A DNA stretch of 30,274 nt from UBA1794 sp964439955 (lineage in GTDB: Bacteria; Bacteroidota; Bacteroidia; Bacteroidales; Bacteroidaceae): positions 1-30,274 of the forward strand of contig CAYTPX010000024.1 in assembly GCA_964439955.1 (NCBI GenBank), read 5' to 3'. The stretch's first letter is position 1. The number at the start of each line of letters is the position of its first letter. Below are positions 1 to 5,955 of the stretch, one piece after another. A program made the translations under genes and the position numbers. The notes beneath the pieces are model-generated. The model was not told where the DNA came from and did not search any database. It saw nothing but the letters and a program-made list of their open reading frames with translations.

Positions 1-33
1 GGGTCGCGGGTTCGAGTCCCGTTTTTCGCTCCA
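1..33 (+). tRNA. 3' end of a tRNA gene (partial, possibly tRNA-Gly)
   Basis: The window opens inside a tRNA. A T-arm is visible: 5-bp stem GCGGG/CCCGT around the loop TTCGAGT, followed by a 7-nt acceptor strand TTTTCGC, a discriminator T and an encoded CCA at 31-33. The anticodon lies outside the window, so the identity is not determined. A U discriminator and an inferred GCGAAAA-type 5' acceptor strand would fit tRNA-Gly, but this is a guess. A terminator-like hairpin follows immediately. Confidence 0.85.
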
Positions 34-90
34 TACTTTGGAAAGAAATATCGAATGCGGTATTTTCTTTCTAAAGTATTTGATTTTTAT
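33..90 (+). terminator. Intrinsic terminator after the tRNA
   Basis: Left arm from 33 (ATACTTTGGAAAGAAA) pairs with the right arm ending at 79 (TTTCTTTCTAAAGTAT) over about 16 bp with one G-U wobble. A T-rich tail follows at 80-90. It starts at the last base of the tRNA CCA end, so it most likely ends the tRNA transcript and separates it from the gene at 102. Confidence 0.75.
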
Positions 91-101
91 ATGAGAATCA
101 C

Positions 102-1118
102 ATGATTGAACCTGCTTATCCTTCTTGGCTGATTCTAAAATCTGTCGTGATCTTCCTTGTTTCCTTCATTACAACGGCACACAACGTAACAGCGGATGAC
201 TCTCTTTTTATAGACAAAAGCACCATCACGGATTCCCTTTTTGCAAAAGACAACCTATATTTACAATTCGCCCCCCAAAGCGGAATACCTGTTCCTCCTG
301 CTTATTGTATAACAAGGCAGGCTAAAGCTGGATTTATAGCCCGTAATTGGTGGAAAAATACCAAGGCAAATGATTTTTACCTTTATAGCCATACGGAAAA
401 AGCTACAGAGGGTGAACAAAAGTTGGTTGACTTCCTTTCCTTTTTACCCCTGTGTGACTCGGTAAGCCAACAATACGCGCTTTATTTTGTCCTAAATCTA
501 TCCGCCGATTGCGACACAACAAATTCTTCTTACTATTGGGTTAATAACCTCTTGGAGAAGTATCTTTGGGACGAAGAGTCGCCAATGTATAACGAAACAC
601 TCTACTCTTTTGTACTCAGATACCGTGCTTCCCGACCGGAAGAAGAGACTGGAAGTAAAATGAGAGCCGCAATGCTACTACCGAAGATACTCCAAAACCA
701 AATAGGCACTCGCCCCAACGATTTACTCTTGGGGCTATCTGACGGGAGCAATACAACTTTATACGAATTGCTACCAAAGTTCCATCAAACAGATTACATC
801 CTTTTGCTTTTTTACGACCTCGATTGTGCCGCATGCCAAGAAGTGATTAATGAAATAAGCCGGATTTCCTCCCAATTTCCCCGCCTCAGCATCATTACCA
901 TACAGCTTCACTCGCAAGATATCCCCGCATGGAAATCCTATATCCGCCATCTTCCGGCGGATTGGACTCATACGTATGATGTAAAAGAAGCTGTTTTCAT
1001 GGAAGAGACCTACTACATGAGGAATTCTTCCGCCCTCTATTTACTGGACAACCAAGGCATCATCCGACTAAAAAATACCCGGCCCGATTCTTTACGGGAA
1101 TACCTATTTGCCCATTAA
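102..1118 (+). CDS. DUF5106-type secreted protein with C-terminal thioredoxin-like domain
   Basis: 338 aa. An N-terminal hydrophobic stretch (about residues 9-30) looks like a signal peptide or anchor, so the protein probably acts in the cell envelope. Residues about 75-205 resemble the DUF5106 region that precedes thioredoxin-like domains in many Bacteroidetes proteins (conserved-looking YLWDEESP and the 'N-Q-I-G-T' stretch before the C-terminal part). The C-terminal part has a thioredoxin-fold pattern, a beta-strand (ILLLFYDLDC) followed by CAAC, with cysteines at 242 and 245, so a redox-active site is likely. Members are usually read as thiol-disulfide oxidoreductases. The substrate is unknown, and the active-site tripeptide is not the classical WCGPC. 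It lies 42 nt upstream of cysK and could be co-transcribed with it. No clear -7 box precedes it. Composition is lower in GC than in the following genes. Confidence 0.72.
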   Translation: MIEPAYPSWLILKSVVIFLVSFITTAHNVTADDSLFIDKSTITDSLFAKDNLYLQFAPQSGIPVPPAYCITRQAKAGFIARNWWKNTKANDFYLYSHTEKATEGEQKLVDFLSFLPLCDSVSQQYALYFVLNLSADCDTTNSSYYWVNNLLEKYLWDEESPMYNETLYSFVLRYRASRPEEETGSKMRAAMLLPKILQNQIGTRPNDLLLGLSDGSNTTLYELLPKFHQTDYILLLFYDLDCAACQEVINEISRISSQFPRLSIITIQLHSQDIPAWKSYIRHLPADWTHTYDVKEAVFMEETYYMRNSSALYLLDNQGIIRLKNTRPDSLREYLFAH

Positions 1119-1160
1119 GCTATACAAAAAATATATATCCACCCAAAAACATACAAGACC

Positions 1161-2099
1161 ATGGGAAAGATTGCAAAAAAACTAACAGAACTCATAGGGA
1201 ATACCCCTTTATTGGAATTAACTTCATACAGTGCCTACCATGATTTGCAAGCAACTTTAATTGCAAAACTCGAGTACTTCAATCCCGCCGGAAGCGTAAA
1301 AGACCGCGTCGCGCTGGCTATGATCGAAGAGGCAGAAGCGCAAGGATTGCTCAAACCCGGAGCAACACTTATCGAACCGACCAGCGGGAATACAGGAATC
1401 GGTTTGGCGTTCGTAGCCGCAGTCAAAGGCTACAAACTCATACTCACCATGCCTGAGACAATGAGCATAGAGCGCAGGAATTTAGTAAAGGCGCTTGGTG
1501 CGGAAGTTATCCTTACACCCGGCCCTGAAGGCATGCGCGGCTCTATCCGCAAGGCCGAAGAGTTGCACCAAGGAATCCCCGGCTCATTCATTCCCCAACA
1601 GTTCGAGAATCCGGCCAACCCGGCAATCCACATACGCACGACAGCCGAGGAAATCTGGAAAGACACCGGCGGAGACCTTGACTTCTTCGTGGCCGGAGTG
1701 GGAACGGGCGGCACTGTAAGCGGAACAGGAAAAGCCTTGAAAGCGCACAATCCGCAAATCCAAATCATCGGGGCAGAACCTGCCGAGAGTCCCGTCTTGA
1801 CCCAAGGGAAAAGCGGTGCCCATAAAATCCAAGGCATCGGCGCCGGATTTGTCCCGGGCAACTACAATGCCGGGATAGTAGACGAGGTAATAGACGTTCC
1901 CGGAGACGAAGCAATCCAAACAGCCCGTGAATTGGCACACAGGGAAGGGCTTTTGGTAGGAATCTCATCAGGAGCGGCCGTTTGGGCTGCCACACGGCTG
2001 GCAGAGCGTCCCGAGAACAAGGGGAAACGCATCGTGATCCTCTTGCCCGACGGAGGCGAACGCTACCTCTCTACCGAGCTTTTCTCATCCGACAAATAA
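1161..2099 (+). CDS. cysK: Cysteine synthase A (O-acetylserine sulfhydrylase)
   Basis: 312 aa, normal length for the family. A pyridoxal-phosphate enzyme of the cytosol that forms L-cysteine from O-acetyl-L-serine and sulfide. Visible motifs: PAGSVKDRVA with the PLP-binding lysine near residue 43, the substrate loop TSGNTGIG near 74-81, the phosphate-binding GTGGTVSGTG near residues 180-190, and a C-terminal GISSGAA. The start at 1161 gives the expected N-terminus for this family (ELIGNTPLLEL). It follows the DUF5106 gene by 42 nt and converges on the minus-strand small membrane gene after only about 20 nt; no terminator hairpin was found in that gap. Assignment to CysK rather than CysM or cystathionine beta-synthase rests on overall length and motifs. 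Confidence 0.93.
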   Translation: MGKIAKKLTELIGNTPLLELTSYSAYHDLQATLIAKLEYFNPAGSVKDRVALAMIEEAEAQGLLKPGATLIEPTSGNTGIGLAFVAAVKGYKLILTMPETMSIERRNLVKALGAEVILTPGPEGMRGSIRKAEELHQGIPGSFIPQQFENPANPAIHIRTTAEEIWKDTGGDLDFFVAGVGTGGTVSGTGKALKAHNPQIQIIGAEPAESPVLTQGKSGAHKIQGIGAGFVPGNYNAGIVDEVIDVPGDEAIQTARELAHREGLLVGISSGAAVWAATRLAERPENKGKRIVILLPDGGERYLSTELFSSDK

Positions 2100-2120
2100 G
2101 CGTTTCCCTGCAATTCCAGC

Positions 2121-2471
2121 TCACTCCTTTTCTGCATCCCGCCGCTCCAAGGCCGGAATACGGAAAGCCGTGTACAACTGGATGAGCGCGGAAATAGCCA
2201 CCAGCAATACCCACTCGTTCCCACGCGGCATGCAAATCATCAAAATGCCGGCCACTACGAGAAACAAGGTACTAAAAACCCGTTGTCGATACAAGCGTTC
2301 GATGACGGGATTTTTTGTACGTACCGGCATAAAGTACTGGGCAACGGACATTAAAAGCCCGCCCGCTATCAAGATATACGGCGCCCCCGCCCGGAAAGGG
2401 AAGTAGGCCATAAGCCCCACCAGGACGCACAAGGCACCCGGGATATAAAGTTTAGTCAGAAATTGCTTCAT
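2121..2471 (-). CDS. Small four-helix membrane protein, unknown function
   Basis: 116 aa with about four hydrophobic segments (roughly residues 8-24, 30-46, 66-82, 86-102) and a charged C-terminus. I do not recognise a named family; it looks like a conserved Bacteroidales integral membrane protein. Its ATG (2471-2469) overlaps the TGA of the upstream FtsB/DivIC-like gene as ATGA, a 4-nt overlap that supports this start and suggests translational coupling and a shared transcript. A role near the divisome can only be inferred from this coupling. Confidence 0.7.
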   Translation of the reverse strand: MKQFLTKLYIPGALCVLVGLMAYFPFRAGAPYILIAGGLLMSVAQYFMPVRTKNPVIERLYRQRVFSTLFLVVAGILMICMPRGNEWVLLVAISALIQLYTAFRIPALERRDAEKE

Positions 2472-2860
2472 GGCTGGTCATTTGCTATGCGGGAAAAATC
2501 GTCCTCATCGCCGGGTTCACCTGCGGAAACCGACACACCCGGGGGAAGGGCAAGCAAGTCTTCTTCGAAGACGAACACATCTTCGTTCGGCTTCTTCATG
2601 AAATAACGCTCGCGTGCCGTACGTTCCACCTCCAAAGGATTCGTCTTCAGTTCCTCCAACTGGCGAGTATCCCGTTCATATTCTTCGTTGTAAGCCGCGA
2701 TTTGCCGGTCGAGTTCCATCAAGCGGTGCATGTTCAAGATGCGTTGGTACACGCTGCTGTCGCCCACAAAGCCTATAAGCCCGAAGAAGAACAGTACCGT
2801 GATCACGTACTTATTACTCCTGCGGCGCACGAAAAGCCAGACGTTTTTGAGTTTCCCCAT
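2468..2860 (-). CDS. FtsB/DivIC-like septum formation initiator
   Basis: 130 aa. Short basic cytoplasmic N-terminus, one membrane helix (about residues 17-32), then an extracytoplasmic coiled coil (about 38-70) ending in a 'NPLEVERTARERYFMKKPNEDVFVFE' type segment broken here for length: the ARERYFM-KPNEDV pattern is the FtsB/DivIC signature. These bitopic proteins form the FtsB-FtsL-FtsQ subcomplex that activates septal peptidoglycan synthesis. A longer frame extends to 2950, but the start at 2860 is preferred because a perfect -7 promoter box lies at 2888-2895, inside the extension. An acidic C-terminal tail of about 30 residues is present. The gene is coupled to the next membrane protein by an ATGA overlap. 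Confidence 0.85.
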   Translation of the reverse strand: MGKLKNVWLFVRRRSNKYVITVLFFFGLIGFVGDSSVYQRILNMHRLMELDRQIAAYNEEYERDTRQLEELKTNPLEVERTARERYFMKKPNEDVFVFEEDLLALPPGVSVSAGEPGDEDDFSRIANDQP

Positions 2861-2887
2861 TTCCTGAGAATTCGGTGATGAACGGCA

Positions 2888-2895
2888 CAAATGTA
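2888..2895 (-). promoter_or_regulatory. Promoter -7 box (TACATTTG) for the FtsB-like gene
   Basis: Minus strand reads TACATTTG, an exact TAnnTTTG match to the Bacteroidetes primary sigma -7 element. It implies a leader of about 20 nt before the ATG at 2860. No clear -33 TTTG was found. It is divergent to the dnaX promoter about 45 nt away. Confidence 0.65.
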
Positions 2896-2931
2896 TAAAA
2901 AATGCAGTGATTCTCCATCGCCACCTTATAT

Positions 2932-3032
2932 TTTTCCCTAAATTTGCCAAGGCTTATCCACGACGCCCCTTGGCGCTTTCCGCGGAAAGCGCCAGTGCTA
3001 TTCCCGGAAAGCCCCCATACTTTTCCCGAAAA
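2932..3032. repeat. 22-nt-period palindromic repeat array, locus A (dnaX leader)
   Basis: Cores occur at about 2932 (TTTTCCCTAAAT), 2976-2989 (CTTTCCGCGGAAAG), 3001-3010 (TTCCCGGAAA) and 3021-3032 (TTTTCCCGAAAA), with a weak TTATCC at 2954. Spacing is 21-23 nt. The unit at 2972-2993 is a perfect 22-bp palindrome (GGCGC arms around TTTCCGCGGAAA). It sits between the dnaX promoter and start codon, so it would be transcribed as a hairpin. Confidence 0.7.
2939..2946 (+). promoter_or_regulatory. Promoter -7 box (TAAATTTG) for dnaX
   Basis: An exact TAnnTTTG match on the plus strand. It lies about 100 nt before the dnaX ATG at 3045, which leaves a leader of roughly 90 nt containing palindromic repeats. 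This rules out the longer frame that would start at 2907, upstream of the promoter. Confidence 0.6.
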
Positions 3033-3044
3033 CACGGAACGCTT

Positions 3045-4907
3045 ATGAGTCAATATATCGTATCGGCCCGCAAATACCGCCCCACGGCCTTCGACAGCGT
3101 GGTAGGGCAACAGGCCCTGACCACCACCCTGAAAAACGCCATCCGCTCCCACAGGCTGGCGCATGCCTACCTTTTCTGCGGCCCCCGGGGGGTGGGAAAG
3201 ACAACCTGCGCGCGCATCTTTGCCAAAACCATCAACTGCCTCCACCCCACCCCGGAGGGGGAAGCCTGCGACGAATGCGAATCATGCCGCGCTTTCAACG
3301 AGCAGAGGGCGCTTAACATACATGAGTTGGACGCGGCCAGCAACAACAGCGTGGACGACATACGCCAATTAGTCGACCAAGTGCGCATACCCCCGCAAAT
3401 CGGAGCCTACAAGGTATTCATCATCGACGAGGTGCACATGCTCAGTTCCGCCGCGTTCAACGCTTTCCTCAAGACCCTCGAGGAGCCGCCTGCCCACGCG
3501 GTGTTCATCCTAGCCACTACCGAAAAGCACAAAATCCTGCCCACCATCCTCTCCCGATGCCAAGTCTACGACTTCAACCGCATGGGCGTAAGCGACATCG
3601 TAAAGCACCTCGCTTTCGTCGCAGCCCAAGAGCAAATCGAGGCCGACCCGGAGGCGTTAAACGTAATCGCCCAAAAAGCCGACGGGGGGATGCGTGACGC
3701 ACTCTCCATCTTCGACCAGGTCGTGAGCTATTCCGGAGGGGCAAAGGTGACCTACGAGCAAGTGATCGAAGACCTCAACGTGCTCAACTATGAATATTAC
3801 TTCCGCCTGACCGAACATTTCCTCAAGCACCAAGTAAGCGACATACTGCTCATTTTCGACGAGATACTGCACAAGGGGTTCGACGCGCCCCACTTCATCA
3901 ATGGTTTGGCCAACCACTTCCGCGATCTCTTGGTAAGCCGCGACGAAGCCACGCTGCCCCTCCTCGAGGCAAGCCACTCCGTACGCGAACGATACCGTAG
4001 ACAATCGACCCAATGCCCGCCCCGTTTCATCGAACGGGCCATGAAACTCTGCAACGACTGCGACCTCAATTACCGCATAAGCAACAACAAGCGTTTCCTC
4101 ATCGAACTGACCCTCATCCAGATTGCCCAGCTTGCCGAAGAGGGAGGCGACGCAGACGATTCGGACAGCGCGGGGCGTGGCCCTAAAAAGTTGAAAACCC
4201 TGTTCCACCCCGCCGGGCAACCCACGCCGCAACCGGCGGCCTCCCAACCGACTTCCACCACGCCACAACCCAATCCCCACGACACGCCCGCCGCCCAGGC
4301 ACAACCTATCCATTCCACAGCGCCCGCCCCCGCACCGGTTGCCACCGCGGCATCGCCCGTACCGCTCCGCCACAAAGCCGACTTCGGCTTCTCCATCAAG
4401 AAAATGCAAGCGCAACAGAAGAACGCTTCCGCAGGGCAAAACGCATCCTACGGCCAAACCTTGCCTGGAGACGCGGCAGTCCCTGCCCCCAAGGTGTCGG
4501 AAGAACCGGCCCCATACGAGGCGGGAAACAACCCGCCCCCACCGCTTTCCGAGGCCGGCCTCCGCATCCAATGGCGCGGATTTGCCCAACAACTGCCCCA
4601 AGAGGACAAGGCGCTCCAAGTGCGCATGCTGGGATTGATGCCCGAAGTACGGGACGCTTCCAAGGGAGACTTTGAGGTCGTCGTGGACGGCAGCATGCTG
4701 GAGAAAGACCTTCTCCGCATCCGTCCCCTCGTAGAGCAATACCTCTCCCGACAGTTACACCGCCCTTGCCACATGGCTGTTAGCCTCCGGGAAAGCGAAA
4801 TCCAGCAGCAAATGGCCCTGACCCAAAGCGAACGCTTCCAAAAGATGCAAGAGATAAGCCCAGCCCTGCGCCGCCTCCGTGACGAACTGGGGCTGGAAAT
4901 AGAGTAA
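3045..4907 (+). CDS. dnaX: DNA polymerase III subunit gamma/tau
   Basis: 620 aa from the ATG at 3045, which gives the family's normal N-terminus (ARKYRPTAFDSVVGQ). It is the clamp-loader AAA+ ATPase subunit of the replicative polymerase. Walker A GPRGVGKT at residues 46-53; zinc-module cysteines C65, C75, C78 and C81; Walker B DEVH at 128-131; sensor 1 ATTEKH about 157-162; SRC arginine finger at 170-172. Domain III runs to about residue 365. A Pro/Ala/Thr/Gln-rich linker (about 385-510) leads to a C-terminal tau-like domain (about 510-620). Divergent from the FtsB-like gene. The upstream in-frame extension to 2907 is rejected because the -7 box and repeats lie inside it. Confidence 0.95.
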   Translation: MSQYIVSARKYRPTAFDSVVGQQALTTTLKNAIRSHRLAHAYLFCGPRGVGKTTCARIFAKTINCLHPTPEGEACDECESCRAFNEQRALNIHELDAASNNSVDDIRQLVDQVRIPPQIGAYKVFIIDEVHMLSSAAFNAFLKTLEEPPAHAVFILATTEKHKILPTILSRCQVYDFNRMGVSDIVKHLAFVAAQEQIEADPEALNVIAQKADGGMRDALSIFDQVVSYSGGAKVTYEQVIEDLNVLNYEYYFRLTEHFLKHQVSDILLIFDEILHKGFDAPHFINGLANHFRDLLVSRDEATLPLLEASHSVRERYRRQSTQCPPRFIERAMKLCNDCDLNYRISNNKRFLIELTLIQIAQLAEEGGDADDSDSAGRGPKKLKTLFHPAGQPTPQPAASQPTSTTPQPNPHDTPAAQAQPIHSTAPAPAPVATAASPVPLRHKADFGFSIKKMQAQQKNASAGQNASYGQTLPGDAAVPAPKVSEEPAPYEAGNNPPPPLSEAGLRIQWRGFAQQLPQEDKALQVRMLGLMPEVRDASKGDFEVVVDGSMLEKDLLRIRPLVEQYLSRQLHRPCHMAVSLRESEIQQQMALTQSERFQKMQEISPALRRLRDELGLEIE

Positions 4908-4930
4908 AGGGACGCCGCCCCGTAGAAAAA

Positions 4931-4960
4931 GACTTGGCGCGCCTTTCAGCGCGCCAAGTC
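4931..4960 (-). terminator. Intrinsic terminator of queF, overlapping its stop codon
   Basis: Perfect 12-bp inverted repeat GACTTGGCGCGC (4931-4942) / GCGCGCCAAGTC (4949-4960) with a 6-nt loop. On the minus strand it is followed by TTTTTC. The loop contains the queF stop codon (4946-4948), so the last queF codons form one arm of the stem. On the plus strand the downstream T-tract is poor, so it is a weaker stop for dnaX. Confidence 0.8.
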
Positions 4961-5440
4961 CTGCATTTTCATCCGCTCCTCGGCCCAAGCCTCGTAGCGG
5001 GTATCCGGCTTCCCGTAATTGGCATAGGGATAAATCGAAATCCCTCCACGGGGAAGGAAATAGCCTTTCACTTCCATGTACTTCGGCGCCAACAAGGCGA
5101 CCAAATCGCGCAAGATGACATTCACGCAGTCTTCATGGAAGCTCCCGTGGTTGCGGAAACTGAACAAATAAAGCTTCAGGCTTTTGCTCTCTACCAGACG
5201 CCCGTCAGGGACATACGCGATACGTATTTCCGCAAAGTCAGGCTGTCCCGTGATGGGGCACAGCGCTGTAAATTCAGGGCAATTGAAGCGTACCCAATAG
5301 TCCCGCTCCGGGTGTTTGTTGGCAAAGTATTCCAACACCTCGGGGGCATAATCTTGCCGGTAAACCGTCTGCCGCCCCAGCAAGGTCAGTTCCGGCTCCT
5401 GGCCGGAGGGGGCAGCGCCGTGCGCGCGTTCTTCTTCCAT
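4946..5440 (-). CDS. queF: NADPH-dependent 7-cyano-7-deazaguanine reductase (QueF)
   Basis: 164 aa, matching the short (unimodular) QueF type. It reduces preQ0 to preQ1 in the queuosine tRNA-modification pathway. Motifs: PEFTALCPITGQPDF with the thioimide-forming Cys near residue 61 and the catalytic Asp near 68, and the family signature ESKSLKLYLFSFRNHG followed by FHEDC. The ATG at 5440 is chosen because it leaves a short variable N-terminus before the conserved LTLLGRQTVY segment; a further in-frame start at 5479 adds 13 poorly supported residues. The gene follows the CopZ-like gene on the same strand, 39 nt away, and may share its transcript; no queuosine genes adjoin it. Its 3' end is part of a terminator hairpin. 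Confidence 0.95.
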   Translation of the reverse strand: MEEERAHGAAPSGQEPELTLLGRQTVYRQDYAPEVLEYFANKHPERDYWVRFNCPEFTALCPITGQPDFAEIRIAYVPDGRLVESKSLKLYLFSFRNHGSFHEDCVNVILRDLVALLAPKYMEVKGYFLPRGGISIYPYANYGKPDTRYEAWAEERMKMQDLAR

Positions 5441-5479
5441 AGTCCGTCCGTTCTTGGTTGAGACACCGGGGAAAGGCAC

Positions 5480-5689
5480 TCAGGCAAGCGGCTCGGCCTT
5501 GAAGCCTGCTTCACCTACCCACCGCACAACCTCGTCCGCCGTACAGCCGGAATCGACGGTCAGCCTACGCTCAGCCGTGGAGAGGTCTATCGACCACTGC
5601 CCGCGAGGCATGTGCTTATCCAGTTCTTCACCTATACGCGCCACGCAACCGGCGCATTTCGCATTTGTCTTAAAGTGCATTGTTGCCAT
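5480..5689 (-). CDS. CopZ-like heavy-metal-associated (HMA) chaperone
   Basis: 69 aa, a single HMA ferredoxin-like domain. The metal site KCAGCV (cysteines 12 and 15) lies in the first loop, after HFKTNA, as in small copper chaperones. It probably carries Cu(I) in the cytosol to the ATPase CopA, encoded just upstream on the same strand. The ATG at 5689 is chosen because the longer frame runs through the promoter and a repeat array. It has its own predicted promoter at 5778-5785, so it can be expressed separately from copA. The metal specificity is inferred from the neighbour and from the CxxC motif. Confidence 0.85.
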   Translation of the reverse strand: MATMHFKTNAKCAGCVARIGEELDKHMPRGQWSIDLSTAERRLTVDSGCTADEVVRWVGEAGFKAEPLA

Positions 5690-5777
5690 TCTTATGTTTT
5701 CCTTTTTCTTGAATTGAACGTTATCTTTCTTTTCTCCATGCCCCGGCTTTTCAATCCGGGACACCGATTTGGAAGGG

Positions 5778-5785
5778 CAAATATA
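5778..5785 (-). promoter_or_regulatory. Promoter -7 box (TATATTTG) for the CopZ-like gene
   Basis: Minus strand reads TATATTTG, an exact TAnnTTTG. The predicted leader is about 80 nt and includes a small CCCGG/CCGGG hairpin near 5750. The first units of repeat locus B lie directly upstream, in the -12 to -40 region. Confidence 0.6.
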
Positions 5786-5789
5786 AATC

Positions 5790-5950
5790 TTTTCCCGCAA
5801 GGGCGGAAAACTTTTCCCCAAAGGCCAATCCCCGCTCCGCAAAAAGGCCGCCCCTTTTCCGGGAAACATGCAAGGCTTTTCGGGACAAGGCCTGCCGCTT
5901 TCCCGCAAAAGGGGAAGGGCACGCCCGCCAAGCCCCGCCGTTTTCCCGCC
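5790..5950. repeat. 22-nt-period palindromic repeat array, locus B (copA-copZ gap)
   Basis: Cores start at about 5790 (TTTTCCCGCAAG), 5812 (TTTTCCCCAAAG), 5834-5845 (degenerate, TCCGCAAAAA), 5855 (TTTTCCGGGAAA), 5877 (TTTTCGGGACAA), 5899 (TTTCCCGCAAAA), about 5920 (lost) and 5941 (TTTTCCCG). Spacing is 21-22 nt throughout. Spacers are GC-rich. The array fills the gap between the copA stop codon and the CopZ promoter. Confidence 0.7.
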
Positions 5951-5955
5951 GCCAT

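Noticed and set aside
4182..4195. Programmed frameshift in dnaX at CCTAAAAAGTTGA
   Set aside because: Only five A residues, not a proper A-AAA-AAG slip site. A +1 shift would reach an immediate TGA giving a gamma-like product, but no stimulatory element is visible.
3657..4739. Minus-strand open frame of 360 codons opposite dnaX
   Set aside because: Antisense shadow over the dnaX linker, low-complexity composition, no motifs.
5790..5950. CRISPR array
   Set aside because: The arrays have about 22-nt units with about 10-nt variable parts and degenerate repeats. CRISPR spacers and repeats are longer and repeats nearly identical; no cas gene is present.
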